This document shows positions 41,412 through 50,341 of a stretch of 64,000 nt of DNA, in pieces. The notes under the pieces were generated by a model. That model ran no database searches and was not told where the DNA came from. It worked only from the letters and a program-made list of their open reading frames with translations. Both the position numbers and the translations under genes were made by a program. Position 1 is the first letter of the stretch. Each line of letters begins with the position of its first letter. Location: contig PLWZ01000066.1 in assembly GCA_003151235.1 (NCBI GenBank), positions 1 to 64,000 on the forward strand, written 5' to 3'. The DNA comes from Acidimicrobiaceae bacterium. GTDB taxonomy: Bacteria > Actinomycetota > Acidimicrobiia > Acidimicrobiales > RAAP-2.

Positions 41412-42692
41412 ATGGCGACTTTCGTAGCCCACAAGGTGAAGAAGATGTCTCTCCGTCGAAATGGACCACTGCTGGCGGCCGCACTGACCATGTCGGTGAT
41501 GCTCGTCGGCGTTGCCGGAGGCTCGGCCGCCGTGGCTCCTCCGATCAAGATCGTCACCTACGGAGACATCACCGGCCTTGCTCCCTTTCCCGAGTACGAG
41601 TTCCAAGACGGCGTGGTCGCGGCGGTCGACGCGTTCAACGCGTCGGGGGGCGTGCAGGGCCGCAAGATCGACCTCATCACCTGTGACACGAAGTTCGCCG
41701 CCGCCGCCGCCGCCTCATGCGTCGCCAACGCGAAGTCCGAAGGCGTGGTGGCCGCCATCCCCTCGGTGAGCCTGGTCGACAACGTGACCACTCCGCTCCT
41801 CGAGCAGCAGGGGATCCCGATCCTCGGCTCGGATCCGTCATCGCCGCAGGCGGAGTACTCCAAGACGTCCGCCTGTTTCCTGCCTGGGCCCTACGTGGAC
41901 TACCCGGCCCTCGTGAAGTTCATGGCCAAGGCCGGTTCAAAGTCGCTCTCGGCCACCCTGCCGTCCGGTGTTGCCGGTGAGAACGTCCTCGAAGGGGCCA
42001 CGGCCATTCAGGCCAAGGCCGTTGGGGCCAAGGTCCACATCTGGCTGCAGGCGTCTCCGACAACGACGGACTTCGCCCCGATCGGAGAGCAGGCCGTTGA
42101 AGCGGGCGAGGACGGCTTCATGGGCGGGGTCGGTGGCCCGGCGCTCAACGCCCTCTTCTCTGCGGTCCTGAGTGCCAAGCCCGGGGTGAAGCTTGGTGGC
42201 CCGGGGTACATCCTCCAGGGCGGCCCCTCCGTCGATCAGGCTCTGGTCTCCCTCGGTGGGAAGGGGACGATCATCAGCGGGTACACCGCCTTCCCGACCG
42301 ACACCAATGTCCCGGCGGTGAAATTGTTCGACAAAGAGATCGCCAAGGTAGACCCGACCGACAAGTTCGTCGAGGTCTCGTTCATGACGTGGCTGGACGG
42401 CTACGGGGCCACCCAGATCCTGAAGTCCATGACGTCGGGGCCGATCAACGCCCGGACGATCACGGCGGCGATGCAGCACACGAAGAACCTCAACATGCTG
42501 GGTGCGGTTCCCAACTGGAGTTACAGCTACAACTCACTCGGCCTCGGGTGCACGAGCGATTCCAGCGAGTACGAGGGGATCCTGACGAGCGCCAACGGCG
42601 CGACCCCGAGTAACGGGAACAAGCCCGTCTATACGTTGCCGTCGGCCGTGATCAACTACTACAAGGCCCACGAGTCCACGCTCGCACAGTGA
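41412..42692 (+). CDS. Orphan LivK-like solute-binding protein
   Basis: A 426-residue exported protein with a signal sequence (PLLAAALTMSVMLVGVAGGSAA) and a type I binding fold: PIKIVTYGDITGLAPFPEYEFQDGVVAAVDAFNASGGVQGRKIDLITCDTKF, and SEGVVAAIPSVSLVDNVTTPLLEQQGIPILG. ABC permeases and ATPases are not adjacent. It could serve the importer at 24-29 kb or another transporter elsewhere. GGAGG lies nine bases before the ATG. Confidence 0.88.
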   Translation: MATFVAHKVKKMSLRRNGPLLAAALTMSVMLVGVAGGSAAVAPPIKIVTYGDITGLAPFPEYEFQDGVVAAVDAFNASGGVQGRKIDLITCDTKFAAAAAASCVANAKSEGVVAAIPSVSLVDNVTTPLLEQQGIPILGSDPSSPQAEYSKTSACFLPGPYVDYPALVKFMAKAGSKSLSATLPSGVAGENVLEGATAIQAKAVGAKVHIWLQASPTTTDFAPIGEQAVEAGEDGFMGGVGGPALNALFSAVLSAKPGVKLGGPGYILQGGPSVDQALVSLGGKGTIISGYTAFPTDTNVPAVKLFDKEIAKVDPTDKFVEVSFMTWLDGYGATQILKSMTSGPINARTITAAMQHTKNLNMLGAVPNWSYSYNSLGLGCTSDSSEYEGILTSANGATPSNGNKPVYTLPSAVINYYKAHESTLAQ

Positions 42693-42787
42693 ACTGAGGC
42701 GGCGGCCCAAGCACTCTGGCCATCGTGGCTGGTGGAGACGCCGAAACGCCGAGAACCACCGAGTTGGGGTGCGCGAGACTCCTGCCT

Positions 42788-43762
42788 ATGACGGCCCCCG
42801 ACCCCCAAGAGAGGGACGTCCAAGCCGTCCGGGTCTCGTCGGCCGAGCGCAACGAGGCCGTGGAACGCCTGAACGTGGCCTTCAGCGAGGGCCGCCTCAC
42901 GCTCGATGAGTTCTCGACTCGCGTCGATCAGGTTTTCGCTTCGACCACCGATGTTGAGCTCAACGGCACCTTGGCCGGGTTGCCCGAACCCGCTCCCGCC
43001 CCGATCCCGGTCAGTCGGTCGGACGGGCGGGACCTCTTCCGGCGACGGGCGAATCACATCGTGCGGGGAGCCACCCCCGCCATTGTGTGCACCGCGGTAT
43101 GGGCGATGACGGGCCACGGGTACTTCTGGCCGGAATGGGTCTGGTTGGGGACCGGCGCCAACACCCTGCGAGAGCTGCGACCACGCCACCGCAACCACGA
43201 CGCGCAGCAGGCGATCGAGCGCGGCAACGGAACTCTTGGAACATCGGACGTGACTCACGAGGTCCGTCGAATGGTGCTCACGGCGGTCTTCATGGACATC
43301 GTGGGGTCGACCGAGAAGGCGACCGCGCTCGGCGATCGCGCGTGGGGGGAAGTGGTCCGTCGCTTCGAACAGCTGGTCGGCCGGGAGCTCGAGACGCACA
43401 GGGGTCGGAAGCTCTTCTCGAAGGGGGACGAGATCGTCGCGACCTTTCGCTCACCCGCCGATGCAATCCGTTACGCGTGCGCCGTGCGCGACGCGATCCG
43501 CCCGCTGCAGATCGAACTCCGAGTCGGCATCGATACGGGTGAGGTGGAGGGCCGACACCGCGACCTGCGGGGAATCGCCCTTCACATCGGCCAGCGCGTT
43601 TCGGCGGCCGCCGCGCCCGGCGAGATCCTGGTCTCCTCGACGGTGCGCGATCTGGCCCGGGGCTCGGGAATCGAGTTCGTCGATCGCGGTGACCATGAGC
43701 TCCGCGGCCTCCCGGACACCTGGCGTCTCTACGCGGTCGAGCCGGGCGCCGGACCTTCGTAG
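42788..43762 (+). CDS. Membrane-linked class III nucleotide cyclase with DUF1707 domain
   Basis: A 324-residue protein. Residues 15-65 are a DUF1707 domain (RVSSAERNEAVERLNVAFSEGRLTLDEFSTRVDQVFAS). Residues 90-130 hold one or two hydrophobic segments (GATPAIVCTAVWAMTGHGYFWPEW). The rest is a class III cyclase catalytic domain: VFMDIVGSTEKATALGDRAW with the metal-binding Asp, GRKLFSKGDEIVATF, RVGIDTGEVEGR. It probably makes cAMP. Only the ATG at 42788 is preceded by sensible sequence. It ends facing the sulfatase gene. Confidence 0.88.
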   Translation: MTAPDPQERDVQAVRVSSAERNEAVERLNVAFSEGRLTLDEFSTRVDQVFASTTDVELNGTLAGLPEPAPAPIPVSRSDGRDLFRRRANHIVRGATPAIVCTAVWAMTGHGYFWPEWVWLGTGANTLRELRPRHRNHDAQQAIERGNGTLGTSDVTHEVRRMVLTAVFMDIVGSTEKATALGDRAWGEVVRRFEQLVGRELETHRGRKLFSKGDEIVATFRSPADAIRYACAVRDAIRPLQIELRVGIDTGEVEGRHRDLRGIALHIGQRVSAAAAPGEILVSSTVRDLARGSGIEFVDRGDHELRGLPDTWRLYAVEPGAGPS

Positions 43763-43774
43763 CGGACCTGGTGC

Positions 43775-43790
43775 CGGCCCGGCCGGGCCG
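43775..43790. terminator. GC-rich palindrome between convergent genes
   Basis: CGGCCCGGCCGGGCCG, a perfect 16-bp palindrome in the 39-base gap between the cyclase and sulfatase stops. It could end both transcripts; there is no T run, so this is only suggestive. Confidence 0.3.
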
Positions 43791-43801
43791 AGGTCAACTC
43801 G

Positions 43802-45361
43802 TCAGACCGGTGCGCCCAGGCTGAGTCGTGGCTTCCTCGGTTCGGGCCGATGGTCCGCCAGGTCACCGATGAGATCGTCGCGGCGGGCCCGCCACGCCGG
43901 GTCGTCCCACCGGTTCACCATCTGGGTCGGATCGTCGGTCAGCGAGTACAGCTCCCCTTCGGTCCCGTCGTGGACGGTCCCGGCGAGGTACGCGGTGCAG
44001 AGCATGTCGTCCCGGACGACCGTGCGCACGTGAACGTCGACGCCGAAGAGTTCGCTGTCCCAGTCGGTGAACACACTGTCGAAGCCCCGTGAGTCGGCGT
44101 CGAGGTCATCGGACGGCAGGCGCGTTCCCTGGAGCCACGAGGGAGGCTCGATGCCCGCGATCGAGCAGAAGGTCGGGGCCAGGTCGACGAGTCCGACCGG
44201 TCGGGTCACGACAGAGGGGGTGACCCCGCTCGTTTGTGCCGGCCTCCAGATGAGTGGAACCCGCATCAACGAGTCGACGTGGTATGGGCCCTTGAACAGG
44301 AACCCGAAGTCGCCCTGGAGCTCGCCGTGGTCGCTCGTGAACACGATGTCGACATCATCGGCCCACCCCCGCTCGGCGATCCTCGCGAGGACCCGGCCGA
44401 GGGCCTCGTCGATCAACTCACACTCGACGGCGTTGAGCGCGTTCACCTCCCGCACCTGCGCGGCCGTCAACGTGGCCGGCACCCACGACGCCGGCGCCTC
44501 GTAGTTGGACACGAGCGACCCGTCGTACCAGAGGCGCCAGTGACGGGGCTTGTCGTCGATGACCCGCTCGCGTTCGGAGGCGTCTTCGGTGTACCCGGCC
44601 GGCAGCGGCACCTCTCGCCAGTCGATGCGGCTGACCTCGGACTGGGGCGGGTCCCACGGGTGATGCGGGTCCGGAAAGCTCATCCAGCAGAACCAGTCCT
44701 CGTCGGCGCCCAGCGAATCGAGCCAGCCGATCGTCCGATCGGCCACCCAGTCGGTGTGGTACAGGTCGCGGTCGATCGGGTTCACCTTCACCTGGGGGGC
44801 ATCGGTGTCGCCGCCCCCTTGGCCATTCACCCGCATCGAAGAATCGAGCACACGGTAGAAGCCGGCGACCACCTCGGGGTGCTCCCGGGCCAGCCATTGT
44901 GGATAGTGAAGGGGGCCCAGGCTGCCGTGGCCGGCCAGCTCCAGGTGCTCGAAACCCCGGTGTGATCCACCCGGAGGGGTGGTGCCGACGCGGGACTGGG
45001 CGTTCTCGGCGAACCGCAGAAACGGATCAAGGAGCGGCTCGAAATGGGCCTTGCCGACGAGCGCGGTCCGGTACCCGTCCAGGCGCAGCACCTCGGCAAC
45101 TGACGGCGCGTCGAGGGGGAGCGGCACCCCGTTCATCCAGACACCGTGTGTCGCCGGGTACTGACCGGTCAGCATGGTCGCCCGCGACGGCATGCAGACG
45201 ACCGACTGTGGGTGGGCGCGCTCGTAGCGGATGCCTTCGGCGGCCAGCCTGTCGACCACCGGAGTGCGTGCCAGGGTTCCACCGTTGCAACCGAGCGTGT
45301 CGTAGCGCTGTTGATCGGTCGTGATGAAGAGGATCTTCCGACGTGCCACCTCAGTCGCCAC
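43802..45361 (-). CDS. Type I sulfatase
   Basis: A 519-residue formylglycine sulfatase/phosphohydrolase. The N-terminal ILFITTDQQRYDTLGCNG supplies metal ligands, SVVCMPSRATMLTGQYPATHG contains the Cys-x-Pro-Ser-Arg sequence converted to formylglycine, and TSDHGELQGDFG supplies the second metal site. No signal peptide is evident, so it may act in the cytosol. The substrate is unknown; related enzymes cleave choline sulfate or aryl sulfates. It is preceded on the same strand by an SRPBCC gene with an 11-base overlap. Confidence 0.93.
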   Translation of the reverse strand: MATEVARRKILFITTDQQRYDTLGCNGGTLARTPVVDRLAAEGIRYERAHPQSVVCMPSRATMLTGQYPATHGVWMNGVPLPLDAPSVAEVLRLDGYRTALVGKAHFEPLLDPFLRFAENAQSRVGTTPPGGSHRGFEHLELAGHGSLGPLHYPQWLAREHPEVVAGFYRVLDSSMRVNGQGGGDTDAPQVKVNPIDRDLYHTDWVADRTIGWLDSLGADEDWFCWMSFPDPHHPWDPPQSEVSRIDWREVPLPAGYTEDASERERVIDDKPRHWRLWYDGSLVSNYEAPASWVPATLTAAQVREVNALNAVECELIDEALGRVLARIAERGWADDVDIVFTSDHGELQGDFGFLFKGPYHVDSLMRVPLIWRPAQTSGVTPSVVTRPVGLVDLAPTFCSIAGIEPPSWLQGTRLPSDDLDADSRGFDSVFTDWDSELFGVDVHVRTVVRDDMLCTAYLAGTVHDGTEGELYSLTDDPTQMVNRWDDPAWRARRDDLIGDLADHRPEPRKPRLSLGAPV

Positions 45362-45806
45362 CTTCGAGCATGTCTCTCAGGTTCTCGAGTGCCGCACCGG
45401 TCGCTCCACCGATGGTCAGAGCCATCGTCGCGGGATCTGCGTCGGTGCCGTAGACGACCAAGCAGCTCTGCTCGTCGAGTTCGATGACGTCGAGCGTTCC
45501 GAGATGCTCTCGGCAGAGTGGAAAGTTCATGACGTACTGAAAGCGGCGCTGAAGCGGGTCCAGAGTGATGATCTTCTCGGTGACGGCCTGTCCCGAACCG
45601 AGCGTAACCACGCGCTCGTCGCCGTCAACCGAGCACGAGCCGATGCCGGGGAACCACTCGTGGATTCTGGCCGGATCACCCACCAACTCCCACACCGCGC
45701 CGGCAGACCTGCGTATTTGGACCTCTCGGCGGACGGACGCTCGGTGGGTGATCAGGTGCACGATTCGACCATAGGGGCCAGTAGGTGCCCTTAGGCACGC
45801 AACCAT
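45351..45806 (-). CDS. SRPBCC family protein
   Basis: A protein of about 150 residues: VRREVQIRRSAGAVWELVGDPARIHEWFPGIGSCSVDGDERVVTLGSG, then VTEKIITLDPLQRRFQYVMNFPL and a terminal helix (TGAALENLRDMLEGG). This is the START/Bet v1-like ligand-binding fold of the MxaD/polyketide-cyclase group. Translationally coupled to the sulfatase. A GTG a few codons in is an alternative start. The ATG sits inside a CAACCATGGTTG palindrome shared with the divergent DinB gene promoter. Confidence 0.82.
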   Translation of the reverse strand: MVACLRAPTGPYGRIVHLITHRASVRREVQIRRSAGAVWELVGDPARIHEWFPGIGSCSVDGDERVVTLGSGQAVTEKIITLDPLQRRFQYVMNFPLCREHLGTLDVIELDEQSCLVVYGTDADPATMALTIGGATGAALENLRDMLEGGD

Positions 45807-45841
45807 GGTTGACGACCTGGCGTTGGGAAGGTTGACTTTCC

Positions 45842-46465
45842 ATGTCGGTTGACGGGCACCAATCAGGGCCAGACGACCCGATGGCAGGGGAGTGCATGTA
45901 TTCCGAACTCATCCTCGACTCGCTACAGCGCCGCATGCGAGCGCTCCACTCGCTCTATACGGATGCCCTGGCCACCATGGATATCGACCAGGTCAATCAC
46001 TTCGAGAGAGAGGGAGTCGTCCCCATCGCATTCAGCCTGTTCCATATCGTCAACATGATTGACGCTTCGTTCATGTTGATGACGGGGACGCCGCCCATCT
46101 GGGACGAGAAGTGGGAAGCCCGGGTCCAGCCGGCGATCGCGGATCACGGCAAACACCGCACCGTCGCCGAGATGGTCCACCAGCGGATCGGAGACTACGA
46201 AGCGTTCGCTGAGTACCTGCACGCTGTCTTCACCCGCGTCGAGAATTGGCTCGACGGTCTCGATCCGGCGGAGCTCACGAGGGTGGTGATCCCTCGGCCG
46301 TTTCCAGACCGGATCGCCAGCACATACAGCGCGCGGGTCGCAGGTGCCGACGGCATCACGCTGCTCGATGCGACGGAGTGCTGGATCTACCAGCACGGGC
46401 TGCGTCACATGGGCGAGATCGAGCTGGCCCGGGGTCTCGTCGGGTTGGGTGGCATGACGTCGTGA
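45842..46465 (+). CDS. DinB-superfamily protein
   Basis: A 207-residue four-helix protein: LQRRMRALHSLYTDALATMDIDQVNHFEREGVVPIAFSLFHIVNMIDASFMLM, with a metal-binding His in FHIVN, and a last helix ATECWIYQHGLRHMGEIELARGL with two more His. These fit the DinB/YfiT metal-binding triad. The reaction is unknown; relatives are thiol-dependent transferases. Divergent from the SRPBCC/sulfatase pair across 35 bases. Confidence 0.82.
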   Translation: MSVDGHQSGPDDPMAGECMYSELILDSLQRRMRALHSLYTDALATMDIDQVNHFEREGVVPIAFSLFHIVNMIDASFMLMTGTPPIWDEKWEARVQPAIADHGKHRTVAEMVHQRIGDYEAFAEYLHAVFTRVENWLDGLDPAELTRVVIPRPFPDRIASTYSARVAGADGITLLDATECWIYQHGLRHMGEIELARGLVGLGGMTS

Positions 46466-46505
46466 CCGGCCGGTTGACCCGAGCTTGGCCAGCGAACCTG
46501 ACCGT

Positions 46506-47804
46506 CTAGAAATCCCCGGCCAGGTCCCGCTTGTTGGACCGGCTGGCCAGCGCTGCGTGGCGCAAGATGTTGCGGGCCATCGACGACTCCTGGCCCTCCG
46601 CGCGCTCCTCGTAGATGTGGGCCCGCGCCGCGTGGGCCTCGACCGAAGCCGGCTCCGCCAAGACGGCCGCCTCGACCAGGTGGCAGGCCAATCGGTGGTT
46701 GTCCTCGTCGGCCAATGCCATCGCACGAGTGATGACCGCGTCGACCCCTCCCGCCAGTTCGACCCATGCCGCAGCCTGTTCGGCCCGCGGGGCGGGGAGG
46801 AGGTTGTCCGGTTCGCCGTCGTACCAGCCGCCGTAGCGGCGCCAGACGTTGCGCACCAGGAACTGCGGGTGGTCGTAGACGGGTCGCAAGTACGGCTTGT
46901 CCGAGAGGTGCCGAGGGACGGTTACCTCGTGGATGGCTCGGTCGAGCGAGCAACCCTGGTTCATGAGAGCGAGCGTCTGGTCCTCGATCGAGTCCAGAAG
47001 CTCGGCGGTGTCGCCGAGTGCCGTTTTGATCCGGTCGGCTCCGAAGATCGGTAGTCCGTGGCCCGACACCATGACCTCCGCCCCGAGGTTCGCCATGGCC
47101 CGGAGCGCAACGGCCCAATCGCTCAGGTAGCGCTGCACCTTCTGGGGGTTGCCCGCGTTGGGGAGGCAGTACACGAACAGGTCCCCGGGGTGCAGGAGAC
47201 CCAGCTCGGGGACCCATGACCAGGTGGCGTCGTCGGTCTCGCCGCGCCCGTGGTGCAGCTCGACGGTCAGGCCGCCTTGCGAGACGGTCGTCGTGTCGTC
47301 GTAGGTGACGTCCGGGCGCCGAAAGTCGGCTGGCCAGGTGAGAGCGTCGACGGCCAGGCCGAACTGCCGCTGGTTGATGGCAGAGTTCCAGCCGCGGGTC
47401 CGCTCGTACCGGTCGAAATGGGCCGCCATGGCCGCGTGGCCGTAGACGCGTGGCGCCTCCCATTTCCGCTCGTGAGCCTCGGCCTCGAATCGCAGGGTCC
47501 CGAAAACATGGTCGATGTGATGGTGTGAGAACACCGCCATCGCCAGGCGCTGGTCCAATCGCCATGCCCGGATCCCCTCGTAGACGATTTGGCTGTCGAA
47601 GGGCCCGCCGGTGTCCAGGAGCAACAAGCCATCGCCGCTGTCGATCGCCGTCACCGAGGCGATGCTCTTGAGGTACAGCACGCCGTCGAGGATCTCCTCA
47701 GTCGCACGCCCGGCAACCGGCGACACCGGGTGATGTTCGTGCACGAGGTCCCCTTCGCCTCGCCAGTGGCGGTCGGCTAGCTCTCGGATGGTCGGTTGCG
47801 ACAC
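46506..47804 (-). CDS. Alkylsulfatase-like metallo-beta-lactamase-fold hydrolase
   Basis: A 432-residue protein. The zinc-binding motif is FSHHHIDHVFG, with further ligands in HHGRGETDDATWSW, HPGDLFVY and SGHGLPI. The C-terminal part is helical (HRLACHLVEAAVLAEPASVEAHAARAHIYEERA), the alkylsulfatase dimerisation domain with a TPR-like repeat. The SCP2-like third domain of SdsA1 is absent. It probably cleaves sulfate or related esters. GTG at 47804 with GAGGAAAG upstream is the best start. The 199-base gap to the divergent oxidoreductase at 48004 must hold both promoters. Confidence 0.87.
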   Translation of the reverse strand: MSQPTIRELADRHWRGEGDLVHEHHPVSPVAGRATEEILDGVLYLKSIASVTAIDSGDGLLLLDTGGPFDSQIVYEGIRAWRLDQRLAMAVFSHHHIDHVFGTLRFEAEAHERKWEAPRVYGHAAMAAHFDRYERTRGWNSAINQRQFGLAVDALTWPADFRRPDVTYDDTTTVSQGGLTVELHHGRGETDDATWSWVPELGLLHPGDLFVYCLPNAGNPQKVQRYLSDWAVALRAMANLGAEVMVSGHGLPIFGADRIKTALGDTAELLDSIEDQTLALMNQGCSLDRAIHEVTVPRHLSDKPYLRPVYDHPQFLVRNVWRRYGGWYDGEPDNLLPAPRAEQAAAWVELAGGVDAVITRAMALADEDNHRLACHLVEAAVLAEPASVEAHAARAHIYEERAEGQESSMARNILRHAALASRSNKRDLAGDF

Positions 47805-48003
47805 GGCTTTCCTCGCTTTGGTTACCGGCGCACCGTCGAAGAGCGCTGTGCGACGCCGGAACGTCACTGATCGATGTGTCAATACAGGTTGCTACACAGG
47901 GAAACCGACCGCCATCGTGCTCGTGCCTACGACCGCCATCGCGGGCGTCCGACGCCCAGGGGCCGTAACGGGTCACCGCTCGCCGTTTTCGTAGGCTTCG
48001 CTG

Positions 48004-48804
48004 ATGCGCCACGCCCTATTCCTCCCGCCCTTCGGTGAATTCGCCGACCCCCATGCGACGGTTGACCTGGCCGTCACCGCCGAGAGCGCCGGATGGGACG
48101 GCATCTTTCTCTGGGACCACATGTGGCGACCGCCCGACCAGGTGACGGGCGTCGGCGACGTCTGGATCAGCCTCGCCGCCATCGCGTCGGCGACGACCCG
48201 CCTGCGGCTCGGACCCGGTGTCACCCCCCTGACCAGGCGCCGACCCCAGAAGGTCGCACGCGAGACGGTTGCGCTGGATCACCTCTCCAAGGGTCGGCTC
48301 ACCCTGGGCATCGGCCTCGGCGTGAATAGTGCGGGCGAGCTCGAGCGGTTCGGTGAGCAGACCGACCCGGTGGTGCTCGGGGAGAGGCTCGACGAGTCCC
48401 TCGAGCTCCTCCTTGCTCTGTGGTCAGGCGAGGAGGTCGATCACGACGGCCCGCACTTCACCGCGCGCGAGGTTCGGTTCACCCCCGGCCCGCTGCAGCT
48501 GCCGCGGATCCCGATCTGGGCCGCCGCCCGCGGCATCAACGGCCCGAAGCCGGTGCGACGGGCGGCCCGGCTCGACGGCCTGTTCCCGGTTGACACGACC
48601 GTCGACCAGCTCGCCCGCATGCTCGAGATCGTGGTCGAGGAGCGCGGGTCGATGGACGGCTTCGACGTGGCCATGCTGGTCGGGCCGGACAGCGACCTGG
48701 CCGCTCTCGAGCGCCTCGGGGTGACCTGGGCGATGTGGGAGTTCAACCGGGGAGAGGCGAGGACGGACGCGTTGGCGCGAGCCGGCGCGCCTCCTCCGGC
48801 TTGA
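48004..48804 (+). CDS. Luciferase-like (LLM) F420-type oxidoreductase
   Basis: A 266-residue TIM-barrel enzyme: MRHALFLPPFGEFADPHATVDLAVTAESAGWDGIFLWDHMW, LRLGPGVTPLTRRRPQKVARETVALDHLSKGRLTLGIGLG, and IPIWAAARG. The pattern is that of the LLM class whose actinobacterial members use coenzyme F420; the cofactor is inferred. The reaction is unknown. A short coding-like minus frame follows at 48818-48945 (SDTQTAELDSLEPAGDRYADM) without a start codon, possibly a remnant. Confidence 0.87.
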   Translation: MRHALFLPPFGEFADPHATVDLAVTAESAGWDGIFLWDHMWRPPDQVTGVGDVWISLAAIASATTRLRLGPGVTPLTRRRPQKVARETVALDHLSKGRLTLGIGLGVNSAGELERFGEQTDPVVLGERLDESLELLLALWSGEEVDHDGPHFTAREVRFTPGPLQLPRIPIWAAARGINGPKPVRRAARLDGLFPVDTTVDQLARMLEIVVEERGSMDGFDVAMLVGPDSDLAALERLGVTWAMWEFNRGEARTDALARAGAPPPA

Positions 48805-48996
48805 GACGCCCTCGGATCAGGACGCTTCGGGTTCCTGCGTGTCGCCGTGCACGGCCCGCATGTCGGCGTAGCGATCTCCGGCCGGTTCCAGGGAATCCAG
48901 CTCGGCAGTTTGGGTGTCCGAGTACGCGGGTGGTAATCGTCATGGACCCACCACTTCCACAGCGCCCGTAACCCCCACCTCGGGCCGCCGACGTGG

Positions 48997-50277
48997 CTAT
49001 GACTGCGGTCGGACTCGCGAGGCGGCATCACCCGACCGACCTTGAACGCCCGGCACCGCTTTTGCGAGCGCGCCGGCCAGGTTGCCGTGGGCGGCCACCG
49101 CCATTCCTTCGAGACCAAGCCAGTCGCTGAGCTCGCGCAGCTCCGTCGCCGCAGCGCCGAGGACCCCGTCCGGGTGCGCTCCGGGCTCGAGATACGAACC
49201 GCTCACCCGCAGGGTCCCCGCCTTGCGGTCGGCCTTCAGGCTGAACCGTGCCACCAGTTGGTCGCCGACCAGCAGCGGCAGCACGTAGTACCCGTGCGTG
49301 CGCAGGTGCTCGGGGACGTAGATCTCGATCCGGTAGTGGAAGCCGAACAGGCGCATGGTTCGATCTCGCTTCCAGATGAGTGAGTCGAAGGGGGAAAGCA
49401 AGGTGGCGTGCGTGCGTCGCGGCGCTCTCGGTCGGGCACCGGGTGGGACGTACGCCGGCTTGTTCCAACCCTCCACGCTCACCGGCAGCAGCCGACCGTC
49501 CTCCACCAGCTCAGCGACCAGCAGCGCGGCCGCCTTGGGCCGTATCCAGAAGTAGTCGGCGAGATCGGCCACCGTGGCCACGCCCATGCACCGGGCCGCG
49601 ATGGCGATGAGCTCGCGTTGGGATTCCTCGATCGTTGGGACCGGGCGATTGAGCACCTCGGCCGGAATGACGCGCTCGGTGAGGTCGTAGATCCGCTCGA
49701 AGCTGGCACTGCGCCAGGCGGCCAGCTCGCCGTCTCCGAAGAGGAACTCGAGCGCCCGCCGGCCGTCGCTACGCCGATCCCACCACTCGCCGTCGCGGCG
49801 CCGGGGATCGGAGAGCTGGCCAGCCGTCAGCGGGCCGCGTTCGGTCACTTCGCGCAGCACGGAGCCGAGGTAGTCGGCATTCGCCTTGCGCCAAGCCGCC
49901 CGGCGACGCCCGGCCGCTGCGTTGTCGACCTGGTCGGTACCCCAGAGCTTCATGCGCGGGCGGAACAGCGGATACAGGTCGGTAGCCATCAGCGAGGCGG
50001 CGTGGCCCCAGTACTCGAACCACGGACCGCCCGGGCCGGTGAGGTTGCGCAGTTGTGCCGGGTCGTAGGCGCCGACTCGGCTGAAGGGTACGAGGAACTG
50101 GGTCCGCGCCAATACGTTGACCGCGTCGATCTGGATGGTTCCAAGTTCGTCGAGCAGCCGGCGAAGCGGCGCCCGCCCGGGCCGCTTCGAACCCGATGGC
50201 CGGGGGACCGCCAGTCCTTGGGCGGCTAGCGCCAACCACCGGGCCTCTCGGTTGGAGAGTTCGTCAGGTCGGCGCAT
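48997..50277 (-). CDS. Winged-helix DNA glycosylase of the YcaQ/AlkZ family
   Basis: A 426-residue protein of the HTH_42 family. Near the N-terminus GTIQIDAVNVLARTQFLVPFSRVGAY contains the QxD motif that is catalytic in AlkZ/YcaQ. FEYWGHAASLM and SPFDSLIWKRDRTMRLFGFHYRIEIYVP are also family hallmarks. Characterised members unhook interstrand crosslinks or remove bulky alkylated bases. In antibiotic producers they give self-resistance; no biosynthetic cluster is visible here. ATG at 50277 gives the usual length. Confidence 0.87.
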   Translation of the reverse strand: MRRPDELSNREARWLALAAQGLAVPRPSGSKRPGRAPLRRLLDELGTIQIDAVNVLARTQFLVPFSRVGAYDPAQLRNLTGPGGPWFEYWGHAASLMATDLYPLFRPRMKLWGTDQVDNAAAGRRRAAWRKANADYLGSVLREVTERGPLTAGQLSDPRRRDGEWWDRRSDGRRALEFLFGDGELAAWRSASFERIYDLTERVIPAEVLNRPVPTIEESQRELIAIAARCMGVATVADLADYFWIRPKAAALLVAELVEDGRLLPVSVEGWNKPAYVPPGARPRAPRRTHATLLSPFDSLIWKRDRTMRLFGFHYRIEIYVPEHLRTHGYYVLPLLVGDQLVARFSLKADRKAGTLRVSGSYLEPGAHPDGVLGAAATELRELSDWLGLEGMAVAAHGNLAGALAKAVPGVQGRSGDAASRVRPQS

Positions 50278-50341
50278 CGGAACCGGGAGCCTAGGGTCGC
50301 AAATGCAGACCCTCGATTGCGCCGAGCGCAGAGGAGGACGA

